The notes under the pieces: model-generated | Told to the model about the DNA's origin: nothing | Databases searched by the model: none | Seen by the model: only the letters and a program-made list of their open reading frames with translations | Shown: positions 11,736 to 24,152 of the stretch, piece after piece | How the letters are laid out: each line of letters starts with the position of its first letter | Position numbering within the stretch: the stretch's first letter is position 1 | From: Lineolata rhizophorae | Lineage: Eukaryota; Ascomycota; Dothideomycetes; Lineolatales; Lineolataceae | Length of the DNA: 64,000 nucleotides | Direction of reading: 5' to 3' | NCBI GenBank assembly: GCA_010093515.1 | Contig: MU001670.1 | Span: forward strand, 781,501 to 845,500 | Position numbers and translations under genes: made by a program

Positions 11736-14550
11736 TCTGGCTCACCGGAGGGCAGCCCACGAGAGAAAAGGGACCGCCTGAGCCACCCAGGTACTAGGAG
11801 ACGACGAGGGGAGGCGGGCTGGATCCTGTGGGGTATTTTAGATCCTCGGAACCAACCGACAAACCGCAGCGCGCCGGAGCACGCAAATGGACCAGACGGG
11901 GGCGTTTCCGAGGTGAGCCACAGGCTTAATCCGGGAAGGGAATAAGCATTGTCCAATAAGTGGGGAAGGGAGGGGGTCGGCGGCGCGGCTTCGCGCGGCA
12001 AGGACGATATCTATGTGCACGAAGACAGTCGGGGAGAAGCAGAATTGGGTCTCACGGCGGGAGAGAACCAGCAAACAAAAGTTTGCCCCCTCGAGGCCAC
12101 GGAGCACGACCGACCCGGCTGAGGCGCGAGAAAGGGGGTCTATTTTTTTTTCGCCCGTGCGACCAAGACGAGGACTGTGATCGGGCCAGGCCAGGCCGTC
12201 GCCAGACTGACGCGGAGGCAGCAGGTTGGTTGAGGCGGCTAGATAAAAAGTCAACGGCCCACGCTCGAGCGGGCCGGTGGTCACAGATCGACGGGGGATC
12301 TCGTGCGGCGGCAGTTACCGAATCGGGCCCGACGCAAGGTAGAAGGAAGGGCCTGGCGGCGTGGAGAGACGCAGGCGCGAGACTTCCCGTTCGCAGCCTT
12401 CGCAAACGTCTGCGGCCGCCCGGGGGCGCAGGCCGAATTGACGCTCGTCCAAGGCCGCGTGCCGCTGGCCGCTTGAATGCGGGCCTCGGAGTGTTCAGGG
12501 ACGCACTTGACAGGACGGCCTTAGACCTGGGACGCTCAGGAAACACAACGAAGCTATCGAGGCCCGGATACGGACTTCTGGAGAATACCCGGTAGCAAAA
12601 AGCTTTCCTTGGCGCCGGCCCCAGACATGCGCGCCCCGAGCGGCAAATGACTTGGAGTGATCAGCGGCCTTGGCTTGGTCGTCTGAAGGCCGTGGGCAAG
12701 CGGACTCTTCTCGAACGCAGGACGCGCCCACCCCCAGGGCAAGCCCCCAACGCGTAGGCCACGCACCACTGGGAGGGATGTTGGGGGTTGGTTGGAAGCT
12801 CGTCCTCGATCGCGGAGGTACTTACGGAGCTCGGGCACGGCCAATTGGAAAAACCTCGGGCTTACCCGTACCTACGCGAACCACAACATTACGGCGGCCA
12901 ACGAGCCGGAACCCTCGAGGCGGGAGCGATCTTCTGGATCTGAGGCTGGGCAGGTTGACGGGGGCGAACGCGCTACATCTGGGGCGAGCGACGGGTCCCT
13001 GACGGCCGCATATCGGTGCTTGGTAGGTCAGTTGGACGGACGGCGCCGGGGTGCTGGATGACGCACGCTGCGGCCCAGCCAAACAGACCAGCCGGAGATG
13101 TCGAAGGCGGAGACGGGCCCTTGGGCCGAGAGTAGGCCAGCAGTTCTCGTCGCCAGCTACGTACTCTGCGCCTGTAAGGATACCGAAGGCAGGCATGTTT
13201 TTACCGTCGTTCAAGGCTCAACGGCGCCCGGTGGCAGCGGCCTATCGAGCCCGTGCGACAAGTTACAGTCAGCCCAAGGTCGCGATGGCGGCATGCCGCA
13301 GCCGAAGGCCGCCGATTCTCGTAGTGCGTGCAGGCGGCGCGGACGGAGTCGTATCGCACGGCGGCATCAGAAGGGAGCTGAAAACCAAGGCGCAGAGCCC
13401 CCGGCGAGCCTGGTAGAGGGCGGCAGCGCCAGGGAGAGCCGCTCCGGCCACCTCCTGCTCTCTTCCCTCCTTCTCCTCCTCCTCATCCTGGCGAGGGCCC
13501 GACGCTCCGCATGCATGGGAGCGCACAACATGGCGAACAAGTGCCGCGCGAGCGGGATCGTCGCCTGCCCGGCTGAGGCCCTCAGACAGTCCTCTAACAG
13601 GCCGTCGCGGCGATCACGACCCTGGGGCTCGCAGCAAATCACCCGCGGCAGGCGATGTGCAGAAAAGGCGCGATCCGGGTACCCATTCCCCGCGCCAGGC
13701 CGCGCTTGCTCTTCTGGCCGTTTGGGAGCCCCGGCACCCCGGCGCCGCCTCCGGGTCCCTGGTCCGTCGTCCCGGACTCGTGGTGGACGACGACCGGGGC
13801 GGCGGCCACCAGGCACGCGAGAGCCGGGCGCTTCTCACACGGCTGGGCGGAGAAGGAGGGCTGCTGCTGCGGCTGGCTGGTCCGCCTGCAGGCGCCCGGG
13901 AGGGGAGGTTGTGAGGGAGAGAGCACGGCGGCTCGTTGCGGCGTGTGCCGTGTGTGCCGGGGGGTGCTGCGGGGCGGGGGGTGCCGAGTCGGAGCAGCTC
14001 CCGGCCTCGTCCCGCGCGCCGGCCCCCTTGGCCGAGGCCCCGGGCGGCCCCCCGGCGCGAGTCCGTCCGCAGCCCGCACCGACCACCAACAGCCCTCGGG
14101 CAGGGTCCAAAGCCTAGGGACACGACAACGCCAAGCACGGCGACGCCGTGGAACCTATGCTCGCGCGCGCGCGCGCCGCGAAGCAATGGCGCGCAGGCGG
14201 CCGCAACTGAGCGACAATGCGCGTTCGAGGCGCACATGAGGTGCGGCAGCCGCCCTCAGCTGCGTTCTCGAGGGTGGAGCGCGCCAAACCGTCGCGGCTC
14301 GGGACAGGGCCTCGGGCCTGGGCTCGCGAAACAGTCGGCCCTGCGCGCCGGCGAGCCCTGGCGCTGATGTGGCGCAACCACGGCTACGGCCGTTCCACGC
14401 GCTCCGCAACCTTGGCCCGCGCGCTGGTCTGCCCCACCAACCCCGATAGGGCTGCCGCTTCCCGAATCGCAGGTCCCAGACCAATGCGGGGCGGCGTTCC
14501 TCTGTGTGGAATGGCCCGAGGCCGTCCCGCCCACAGGGGATGCATATAGG
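11736..14550. other. GC-rich gene-free region upstream of the zinc-cluster gene
   Basis: About 2.8 kb of very GC-rich sequence. Many long open frames occur in several overlapping registers (the largest about 13098-14117), but all translate to Arg/Gly/Ala/Pro-rich text without domains, which is expected from GC content alone. I see no supportable gene. Part may be a long 5' leader and promoter of the regulator that starts at 11735. Confidence 0.45.
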
Positions 14551-14570
14551 TACATACATACATACATACT
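14551..14570 (+). repeat. short TACA microsatellite
   Basis: About five tandem TACA units, followed directly by a small palindrome (ACGTACATAATTATGTACGT). It marks the point where composition falls from very GC-rich to mixed. Confidence 0.7.
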
Positions 14571-17012
14571 ACGTACATAATTATGTACGTCCATAGCAGC
14601 GCGGAGCACCAAGAACTGACAGGGTCTCAGCTTGCTACTATATACCAACCAAGCCGCCTTCCTCCTGTCGTGGTTCCATCGCAAGGCGACCGCTAGGATT
14701 AGGCAGTAGAATATAGGTAGGCAATTGGAGAGCTGCACCTACTCCGTATCTGACCTTCGGTCCCATAGCGTGCCGGTCCGGGACGATACTTGGCAAGCGT
14801 TTTCCACGGCATCTAGGTCTATGATCCCCGCCTTCTGCCCTACGCAGGCCGAGCCAAAAAAATATATATAATAAATAAGACAAATAAACAAATAAAATTG
14901 GGTGACGAGGTGTAATTCACATCGCATTCTCGCAGGGTTAAGTTGCAGTACTAGCCCTGAATGGCCTGAAAGTCGACAGCTGGGTCGTGGTCCGCGCGAA
15001 GCAAAGGAGAATTGCAAATAAAGGTCTCTAGTTGCCGAGGTACATAACGTAGTACGTGACTGGGAGCTCCGGCTAGACAAGGATCGAATGACGGCTGATG
15101 ACGAGACTCATCGTCGATGGATTCGACGCCCGTCAACGACCCCAGCTGTTCTTTGGACACGAAGACGAGACAGAGGATGCTTCTTCACAGGACGGGCTTT
15201 CCCGCCTTCGGCTAACTTATCCAAATAACTTGTGGGGAGTGAGACGTGGACAAGGACCGCAAGCTTGCTTGCGTCAGGTCCCAGCAAACGAAAATGAGCT
15301 AGCTGTTCGGCGGAAGCCCTATCTGTAGGCTTTTACGCGTTAGACAGGCCACTCATTACTGTAGCCGAGCGGTCGAGAACGCGGTCGCGGCTAGACCGCC
15401 GTCGGCAGCTTGGGCTAGTTCCAGAGATGCAGCTCAGCGTTGCGGGCAAGGACCAAGGGGGACGGCGAAGCCCCACAGGCATGAGTCGTGGTCTCGCGGG
15501 GGGGCAAGGGGCTGCAGGGCGCGCAAGGAGACCGGAGGGGTCGGATGGGCGGGCAGTAGGAGTCGTCGCGAGCTGGCGACCGACGATCTTTTCCGATGAG
15601 ATTTGCTGATCTTCCGCCAAGTCCTGATACATACAGGAACAAAGTTTCCGATGGCTCGGATACCTCCGCTCGCCGCCTAGGGGGCCGCGCAGCGCTCCCA
15701 TTGGGCCGAGTCCCCCGCCCGCCAGCAGATCGCAACCCCTACTTTCTGCCGGCCCGAGAGGCAGTTCGCCACCGTAACCATGCATGGGACCCTGCTACGT
15801 ACCTGTGTACGCGTAGATGTCGCTTGTAGATCTTCGTATTGTAGCGCACTCTCGCCACCGCCGCTTGGTGACGGGGCCATTACGTGGGAGGGAGCCGCTT
15901 TTTGAACTTGCATAGCAGAGTCCGCCGTAGGACGTGGATGAGGGAGCGCTAGGGCGACCGCGCTATGTACGCGAGTAGCCGGGGTGCGTGGTACGTATGT
16001 ACATACCTGCCTCCCCGCTGCCTGAAAACACACAGGGCTGACTTTTTAAGTTTGGCTCTACCTATGTAATCCTGAGCTACGGGGCCGGAGATAGTTTGGG
16101 TTTGGCCTCGTTGCCGAGCCAGACTCGAGCACCTCTCTTCTCCTCCATCCATGTCGTCTCGCTCATGGGCATCTGCTATCTGCGAAGATCATTGTCTTTC
16201 CTATGTAGTTGGCTGGGATAGATTCCTTACTAGCGACCGGTCTCGATTTCGACCTTTGCGCCATAGCGTAGTCCCGCCGTACCTCGCATTCTCTCGCATT
16301 CATGATTTGCTCGCCGTGATTCCTACACAAATAGAGACTCCATCTCTTCTCGTCATAACGAGTGTGCACACTAAAAGGGGCTAGGTCCGTATCGATTTGG
16401 ACGTACGCACAAGTCATCGTCGAAACTATGTATGGCAGTTCCTTCCAGCGCACGTTTTAGATTTACCGGTTAGTATGCTGTATGCATCCTTCGGCCTGTG
16501 CCGAAATCCGTGCTAGCGCTCTTCGCTATAAGCTACTCCGTTTTCCGGTGAAAATTTAGTCCAACAACCTCGAGCATTGGCCCGGCTGTGCAACTACAAC
16601 TAGAGTTAAGTGCAACGAACGTCAATATAAATGACCGTACTTTACTACGATAGACGGAAGTAACGATTCGGGTGGATTCGGTAGACACTCTAGCTCCCCA
16701 CTTTGCCTTATTAGGAAAGGGAAAAGAAATTTTCTCTCCTCCCGCTTCGTTATCGACACCTTGATAGCAACCGTCGAACGTTGCACATTCCACTAACCTC
16801 TACGCTAAGCTGTGTGAATCCAGCAATCTGTACAGCTTGCAAGGAATAAACAATCCGATACGTCGGTTTAGACCCACACCGAATAACTCATACCAGAGAG
16901 CACGTGAAGGATCCGTTTTTGGCGCTTCTTTGAATACTACGGCAAGACTTGCATCCAATTCACCGCATTTCGAAACTATTGAATTCGAGGAAGAGGAACT
17001 GCCGCTCTTCGA
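14571..17012. other. gene-free region upstream of adenine deaminase
   Basis: About 2.4 kb of mixed composition with only short, domain-free open frames. A D-arm-like string near 15363-15385 was checked as a tRNA and rejected. The last few hundred bases should include the adenine deaminase promoter. Nothing else was recognised. Confidence 0.45.
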
Positions 17013-18074
17013 ATGTGCAAATCCCCTTTTCATCCGTTGCTTCAAGCCCTCCCGAAATGTGAGCATCACATGCACATTGAAGGGGCACTATCGCCTGATC
17101 TTCTCTTCGATCTGGCTTCCCGCAACGACGTTTCGCTACCAGGCAACGATGAATCGTTTGCCTCTCCGAGTGCCCTTCACAACCGGTACAAGCGATTCAC
17201 GTCTCTCGACGACTTTTTACAGTACTACTACATCGGAATGTCGGTGCTGATCAACGAATCCGATTTCGAGGACCTTGCCTGGGATTACTTTCAGAAAGCA
17301 GCATCGGGTGGTCTCGCTCATGCCGAGCTATTCTTCGATCCGCAAGCTCACAGCGGCAGAGGCGTAGGCGTTTCCACTGTGGTACGAGGGTTTGATGCAG
17401 CGCGGAGAAGGGCCGAAGAAGAACTCGGGGTGTCGTCTTTATTGACGCCGTGCTTCCTGCGACACCTGCCAGCCGAGGACTCGCTCTCTGCGTTTCGAGA
17501 CCCGGTTCTCCAGCAATATTTTGCGAGCGGCTCTCTGATCGGTGTCGGGCTAGACTCGAGCGAGGCTGACAACCCACCAAAGCTATGGCGAGCCATTTTC
17601 GAAGAGGCCGGCAAGCTCGGGCTAAAGAAGACGGCTCATGCGGGCGAAGAGGGGCCTCCGGAGTACGTTTCCGAAGCCCTCGAGGAGCTGCAAGTCGACC
17701 GCATCGATCACGGCGTCACTCTTGCGCGAAACCCCACAATTATGAAAGAGGTAGCTAGGAAAGGTGTTATGCTGAGTCTTTGTCCGAAAAGTAACGTAGT
17801 CCTTCGATGCGTACAGAACATTCAGCAAGTCCCGATCCGGACCTACTTGGATGCTGGTGTGAATTTTAGCATCAACAGCGATGATCCGGCCTATTTTGGT
17901 GGTTACATATTAGATAACTTCTGTGAGGTTCACGAAGCCTTCGACCTAAGCCTGGAAGAGTGGACGCATATCTGCAAGACTGCAATCGAAGGTAGTTGGT
18001 GCGGTCGCGCGAGGAAAGATGAACTCCTGCATAAATTGGAGAAAGTTTTGAAAGATTGGAATGCTCAAAACTAG
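17013..18074 (+). CDS. AAH1: adenine deaminase (Aah1-type)
   Basis: A single open frame of 353 residues, the normal size for fungal adenine deaminase. The enzyme hydrolyses adenine to hypoxanthine and ammonia in purine salvage. The metal-dependent hydrolase motifs appear in order: HMHIEG near residue 20 (the HxH zinc ligands), HAGE near 210 (zinc His and catalytic Glu), DHG near 232 and SDDP near 290 (zinc Asp). A first Met just before the conserved LPKCEHHMHIEGALS block supports the start. It could be confused with adenosine deaminase, but the short length, KCEHH start and DDPAYFGGY block favour the adenine-specific group. No intron is visible. Confidence 0.92.
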   Translation: MCKSPFHPLLQALPKCEHHMHIEGALSPDLLFDLASRNDVSLPGNDESFASPSALHNRYKRFTSLDDFLQYYYIGMSVLINESDFEDLAWDYFQKAASGGLAHAELFFDPQAHSGRGVGVSTVVRGFDAARRRAEEELGVSSLLTPCFLRHLPAEDSLSAFRDPVLQQYFASGSLIGVGLDSSEADNPPKLWRAIFEEAGKLGLKKTAHAGEEGPPEYVSEALEELQVDRIDHGVTLARNPTIMKEVARKGVMLSLCPKSNVVLRCVQNIQQVPIRTYLDAGVNFSINSDDPAYFGGYILDNFCEVHEAFDLSLEEWTHICKTAIEGSWCGRARKDELLHKLEKVLKDWNAQN

Positions 18075-18529
18075 CTAGCTCAGACCGGACACTCGTAGAT
18101 ATTGATTGTTCTTAGACAACCCATCGCAAACTAGGCTCTACAGCTGCAGTTATTTTGACAACAAAACCCAGTCGTGCGTCGTGATTGAACGCTAGGATAT
18201 TTGCCGAATCATGTAACTACAAAATTTAATAACCGCAACTCGTCAGAGAAAAAAAAAGGAAAAAAAAAGTTCCTAAAGTCCCTCAGTCGCATGAGCAGGT
18301 GATCAACCGAGTAAAAGGTATGTTGAAACGATAAACGAGTCAATGCATTGGTCTGGTATCAAGTTGCGTATGTCTCATCATTTCACACCTTTTAGGTGTG
18401 AAACCCCCGATCCGAGTGTATATAAGAAACTCCCAACATAGGCCATTCATCCCAGATAATATCCAACCGTGCGAGATGGAATCAAACGACATGCTGAACG
18501 CTAGACAAATGCGACAATGCAATACATAA
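18075..18529. other. convergent 3' intergenic spacer
   Basis: About 450 bases between the adenine deaminase stop and the stop of the convergent zinc-cluster gene. It has an A-rich run near 18249-18270 and otherwise nothing recognisable. It should hold both 3' UTRs. Confidence 0.5.
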
Positions 18530-21500
18530 CTACTGACCAGGGTGGCCAGGACTAGTACTAGTAGCAGGCCCGCTCGCGTCGGTGCCGCCTACAATTTCGG
18601 CACTCTGCTGGTTGGCCTCGGTGGTTAACGTACTGTTGCCACCTTGTTCCAGAAGGCTCAGCATATCATGAGGAAGGTACTCGAGCCAGGGCATCATGTC
18701 ATCTCCGAGAGCAGAGACGTCGATGTCTTGGGACTCGATGAGCATGTCACCGAATGGAAACATAGCCGGATCAGGGAAGTGCGAGTGCGACAGCTGGGCT
18801 TGACCAGAGTTGTTCCCGAGACTCTGGGCAACCGGACTGGCGCTTATGGAGCTAGCCTCCGGAATGGCGAATGGCTGCGGATAAGATGATGATGCCGAAT
18901 ATGAAGCACCGCCGCCGTTGATCGGTGTGTTCGGGAGCCGAGGAGAACAACTTGGGAAAGGAGAATGGAGATTTAAGAGGAGATCGGCATCGGAGACCAG
19001 CGCAGGGTCTGACGCTGGGGTTCGCATTGTCCCTTGAGCTGTGCTCACCGTTGACGGAGGAGGCATGCTAGAGTTGGTATTGGAAGGCGCGGTAGGAGAC
19101 TTCATGTTTGACCCGGAAGGCATCACGCTAGCCGACTTCGGGAAAGCCGAGCTGGCGGTGTTGTCGAGTGAGTTTCCTTGGGTGCGCTGAGTTGAAACAG
19201 GAAAATTGGATTGTGGAATGGATCGCTGTTTGCCCTGGGACAGTCGTTTATTTCTACGATCTCGTGGATCCGTCGGGTACATGACCGCGAGGCTGGTACT
19301 GGGAGAGTTCATCGTGCCAGTAAGCGACCAACCAATCACTGGTCTTGTTAGCGCCCCATTCTAATAGACATCTGAGAGGCTGCGCTAACCTTGATTTGGG
19401 TCCATCATGGGCGGTGAGTTCGACGACATTTCAGTCTTCATCGCTTTCCCCTGAGCTACCCCATCGCTATCCCCTTCTTGGGCGGGAACGTACGTTCCCC
19501 TTGGGACCTTCCTCCGCCACCCGGGAGATGTGAAAGATGGCTCTGGCTTAGGTACCTCGAGAGCGCTTTCCATTTCTTCCCTCGTATACAGCAGCGGGTC
19601 GCCTACACCTTTGGATTTCTGGTCTAGAACGGTGAGAATGTATTTAACTCCTGCCCAGTAAGTCTCGAGCGACTGTATGGCTCGATAACAGCGCTGGTAA
19701 TTCTGATTAGCGGCAGACGCAAGCAACGTGCACTTAGCCGCTTGCTTTTGGTCCATGCTCGCCTTGCTGAGTTTTGAGGAGACGCACGCAGCGAATTCGG
19801 CGCTGCCGTCTGCTACGCTGCCGGATCTATCCTTGTCTTCCAAAGGGGTTGTATCTCTCGACTGCGGGTTGGAGCTTGCGGAATACAGGGCTGCCTCTTT
19901 TAGGAAAGCGCATGCGGCGATGTATATCGGCTGGCTGAGAACCGATTAGTATATTCAACTAAGAATCAATCGTCTATTTACCTCGTGAACGGGTTCCCCA
20001 AACTGGACTTTGCGTCGGTCAACTCCGCGAAGGACAAGATATCCGCGATGGTCTTGGCGGAAGACATGGAGAGCTCTCGACTGTTTCCAAACAACTGTTG
20101 AATCCGCCCTTCAAACGTGTGAAGAAGTGTCGGCTGATGGAGTAGAACGATCAGAGTGTGAAACCAAAAGTGCAGTAGGACAAACGTCGTCCCTTGCCTC
20201 GCCTTGACATAGTGCTGAAAATTGACGGCATTGAAATGCAATCGCGCGGAGAGACCTTGGTAAATGTCTGTCAAGTGGCTTTCCATAATGGCAAGGCGCT
20301 TGAGAACATCCGGCGTGACGTGGGAGAACGCCTTGATGCCGTTCAACAGATCTGTGACGCGGCCGTAGAGGTGAATGATCCTGATGAGGGCTGGAAATGG
20401 GTTCGGCCAGCCGGTACGAGGATCAACTTCATCAAGAGACGGAAAAGAAATCTCAATATCGCGGTCGCGAAGGGTTACCGGACGGCCGGTGCCAGAAGAA
20501 ATCACTCGGTCCAAGAAAAACACCGACCAAAAAGTATCGACGCGCTCGCGCTCGACGGCGCGCTGCTCACTCTTGCTCTGTGTCCCCTCCGCCTCGTTCT
20601 TGGAGGCCACGTCTGCGCCATCCTGAGGCTGGTGCAATTCGTCCGTAACTCCCGGTGACTGCAGGGACTTGACCGTCTTGGGCGTCGGCCCACCGCGACC
20701 CTCAAACTTCAACCCTTCAATCTTTTGCATGCCTAAATCTTGGGCCATTCTGATGGCGATGCCAAGATACATCCACAAGCCGCTGTCGCGATTTGCCCCA
20801 AACTCGTCGTACGCGAGCAGAAGAGCGGCCTGGACCACAGCTACGCTGGGACACGCGAACGTGTCTATGATGGCGGCTTTAGCGCGCTGCGCAAAAGCCT
20901 GTCCGTACTCGGAAGGAGACATGGTGGGGACTACCCGCTGGGCCTGCGGATTTGCGCCTACGCCGGCCAGGAGAGGGCGGTTGGAGAAGCGGGCCGCCAT
21001 GGCGCAGACAGCGTCAACCAGGATCGCATCTACCTGCTTCTCCTCGAGATCGCGCATGAAACGCTCTTCTTGGAGGAACGGGAAATTGCAACCAAGATGC
21101 ACAAAAAAGGTCTTGCAAAGGTGGATGATGAGCGGACTCGGGGGCACGGAGGAGTTGTCGTAAAGGGGGATCTCCACCGGCGTGCGGACATCGGTGGCGG
21201 TACCTTGAGGCGGTGTCACCTGGCCAATCGAAGCCATGGCGGTCGACGGCGACTCGATGGCATCCGAGGACGTCGCGCCCCCGCTGTGCTGGCGGTTCCT
21301 CACCTTGACGACCATCTGCTTGAAGCCGGGCATGATGGCCGTCGGGCCAAAGTACCTAAAGTACGGCATGCGGTTGCGGGTGCTAAGCGATAGAAGGGGG
21401 CGGCCGCTCGAGGCGACGGTCGCCGGCTTGTGCTCGGCCAGATTGGCGCGAGGGTGAGGATCCGGGCCGGGGTGGACATCGTGGGCCGGCGAGCGGGCTC

Positions 21501-21801
21501 GCTTGGCCGACTGCTTCTTCGCGGCGAGCGGGGTGTTGTTGTCGGGCGGTGGCGACCGGGCTTCGGCGAGCGGGTCGGCCTTGCCCGCCAGCTCCTCCGC
21601 GGGCGGGCTCATCCTCGCCGGGCGGTCCGCTTCCAGGCTGTAGCCTTCGCACTGCTGCCTCCCCGACGCGCACGTCTGGCAGTGCGGCCGCTCCCCCGAG
21701 CATCGCGTCTTCCGGCGCCTGCAAGTGTGGCAGGCCGAGGAGATGCGGCGGCGCTTGGCGTACGGCCCGCACTCGTTGTTGATGAACTTGAGCTGCTTCA
21801 T
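18530..21801 (-). CDS. Zn2Cys6 fungal transcription factor
   Basis: Three exons (21801-19982, 19934-19390, 19338-18530) give about 1057 residues. The zinc cluster ACHTCRRRKTRCSGERPHC-QTC with a last Cys in QQCEGY sits close to the N terminus, after KQLKFINNECGPYAKRRR. The fungal_trans region spans roughly residues 270-600 (FVHLGCNFPFLQEERF, WMYLGIAIRMAQDLGMQ, FWSVFFLDRVISSGTGRPVT). The last 300 residues are Ser/Pro/Asn-rich and low in structure. Intron 2 has a GCGCTAAC branch site. The open frame continues 75 codons upstream to a Met at 22026, but that stretch is Arg/Pro/Ala-rich, so I chose the Met at 21801 next to the conserved block. I do not recognise the orthologue or the target genes. 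Confidence 0.85.
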
Positions 21802-22445
21802 AGCTGGGCCGATCAGCCCCGGCGGCAGGGGAAGGCGGCGGCGATGGAAGGAATAGAGGCTGGTGCTAGGCGCGCTCGCGGCGGCGGCGGCGGGCTCCGG
21901 TCGGGACAATTGGCGCTCGCAGCTCAGTCGGCGCGAGGGCGAGGGCGGCGGTCGGGGCGGGTTCCGGCGAGAGGCACAGCTGGGGCGCACATTGCTGCGC
22001 CGGGCCTCGATGCGGGATGCCTTCACACGGGGCGACGCGGCGCGACGGGCCGGCTTCTAGGAGAGCCGCAGCGGGGGCGAGGCGGAAGGGCGGCGAGGCG
22101 GGCGGGTCGCGAGGCCATGCAAGAGGGCGGCGGGCGGCGGGCGGGCGGGCATCGAGGCGGGACGCGCGACGGGAGGCTGAAGGCGAGGGCCGGCGGCGAA
22201 ATTGACGGAGCGGGGAAGCGGCCACGAGGTGGCATCGTGAAGGTTGGCGCCCGGTGGCGCCTTCGGCGCCGCAGCCGCGCGACTGGGCCGGCCGCGGGCC
22301 CGGCCTAGGCCGCTTGGGGCATGGTCCGACGGTCGAGCTGCGCTTCGCGCGCCCGGCCGCGGCTTCACTCCACGTCTTCCGTTCTCCGCTTCGCTCCGCT
22401 CCCGCGCGTCCACCCTCCGTCTCCCGCATCTCGCAGCCCGGCGCC
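21802..22445. other. divergent promoter region, zinc-cluster gene and ATP12
   Basis: About 640 bases of very GC-rich DNA separating two divergently transcribed genes. It should contain both promoters and leaders. The regulator's reading frame stays open into it as far as 22026, so the exact N terminus of that protein is uncertain. Confidence 0.5.
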
Positions 22446-23595
22446 ATGGACGCCGTGCGCAGGGCTTCTATCCGCGCCGCGCGCCCTCGGCCCGCCGCGC
22501 TGCCGCCGCCGCGCTGTCTGCACACGTCTCCCGCGCGGTCGGCGACGCCGCTCCACCCAACCACGCCCGGCCCACCGCCCAAGGCTCCCACCCCAATCGC
22601 CACGCCGGCCCAGGACCGCATCGCACGCAAGGCCCAGCAGGCCGATCTGCTGCGGCGAGGCCAGGCCCAACGGCCCCAGCCGGGCAAGCCCGCGGGGGCC
22701 CTGCAGCGCCGGTTCTGGAGGGACGTGTCGGTCCAGGAATGCGACGGTACGCTCTCTCCCTCCTTCATCATCATTTCGCCAGCGAAACGCCCGCTAATCC
22801 CGGATAGCCGGGCTGCAGGTGCACCTTGACAGTAGGCCCGTGAGAACCGCAGCCAAGCGGATCCTCACAATTCCTCCCAGCAAGCGGCAGCTCGCCGCTG
22901 CCGTCGCGCTCGAATGGGACCAGCTAGCGAGCGCGCAGCAGGCGCTCAAGCAGCACTACATACCTCTCACATCTCTCGTGTCGAGAGCCTTGGACATCCG
23001 GGACGCCGACGCCAACGGCGACAGCCTGGTCCGGAACGATGCTGTCGGGATGATGATGAAGTACTTCGGCACCGACACCCTCCTGTGCTGGGCGCCGGAG
23101 AGGGGTTCGCAGGGCTCGAGCCGAGGGGACAGCCTCCGGCAGCGGCAGGTGCAGGCCGCGCGGCCCATCCTCGACTACCTGACGACGCACGTCTGGCCCG
23201 GGGCCGACATCGTGCCGGCCTTGGAGGAGGACAACATCCTGCCGAAGCCGCAGCCCGAGAGGACGAGGGAGCTGGTCCAGGGTTGGCTCTCGGCGCTGCC
23301 GGCATTTGAATTGGCGGGACTGGAGAGGGCGGTCCTAGCCAGCAAAAGCCTGCTCGTGGCGGTCCGGCTTCTGGCGGAATGGAGCGAAGAGCTGTCGCGC
23401 GCGCGCGCCACGGACGGCAAAGCGCATGGCGCGCGGTTCGGGATCGAAGAGGCGGCCGAAGCCTGCAGCGTCGAAGTGCGATGGCAGACGGAGCTGTGGG
23501 GCGAGGTGGAGGACACGCACGACGTTGAGAAGGAAGATCTCCGGCGACAGCTGGGCAGCGTGGTGCTGCTAGTCGGCGGGAGCTCGCGGGCGTAG
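22446..23595 (+). CDS. ATP12: ATP12, mitochondrial F1-ATPase assembly chaperone
   Basis: Two exons (22446-22746, 22808-23595), joined over a short intron with donor GTACGC and acceptor GATAG, give about 362 residues. Atp12 binds the F1 alpha subunit in the mitochondrial matrix during assembly of the F1 sector. The first 40 residues are Arg/Ala/Pro-rich and free of acids (MDAVRRASIRAARP...CLHTSPARS), like a matrix-targeting presequence. The ATP12 family block begins at RRFWRDVSVQE and continues in exon 2 with LQVHLDSRPVRT, LTIPPSKRQLAAAVALEWD, HYIPLTSL and a TLLCWAPE-like segment. The exon frame is continuous, and the intron falls where the alignment would otherwise break. Confidence 0.92.
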
Positions 23596-24152
23596 CCAGG
23601 GACGCATGTACGAGACATTGGCGGACTTTGTAGAATACCGGCAGGATGTGCAATTCCCAGGGCGCTGCCGGGGCTGTTGCGACGTACGTGTGCGGCGGCC
23701 CCGCGGTAACGATCGGGAAGAGGGGGAGACACTGGGGCCGCACATAGTAGTACCTAGTGAATACTTTACCGCTACTCAGCGGGTGCTCGCCTGCTCGGAC
23801 GTTGCAGCGCTACGGCCGGCGCCATCATACCTCCCGCAAGGGGCCTAGCGCGGCTCGGGGACAAGGGGCCGGCTCCGCGGCGAGCGGCCTATGCGTCATA
23901 GGCTGCGGCTACGGCTGCGACGCCCGCGCCCGCGCAGGCACGCAGGCACGCTTACCGCGCCCGTGTCGACTGCGCGCCTCGGCATGCCGTGCGCAGTTCC
24001 TGCCACGGGCTGCTCCCGCGCCTTTATCACCGACGCATCCCACAGCAGCAGCGCCGGCGGCGGCAGCAGCAGCTTCATCGTCGGATTGCCCCCTCCCCAG
24101 CGCGCCTGCCCTCCCGCCCCGCTCCTGCTGCCCCGGGTCGACGCCGCCGACA
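23596..24152. other. intergenic spacer, ATP12 to OSH gene
   Basis: About 560 bases of GC-rich sequence, head to tail between two plus-strand genes. It should include the promoter of the oxysterol-binding protein gene. No gene was recognised. Confidence 0.5.

Noticed and set aside
13098-14117. 339-codon plus-strand open frame as a gene
   Set aside because: Arg/Gly/Ala/Pro-rich text without any domain; equally long frames exist in other registers, as expected from high GC.
15355-15445. tRNA gene (D-arm-like GTAGCCGAGCGGTCGAGAACGC)
   Set aside because: No T-arm (GGTTCGANNCC) or matching acceptor stem follows within tRNA length.
19978-22026. Upstream Met at 22026 as start of the second zinc-cluster protein
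   Set aside because: The added 75 residues are Arg/Pro/Ser-rich with no conserved character; the Met at 21801 lies directly before the conserved block. Not fully excluded.
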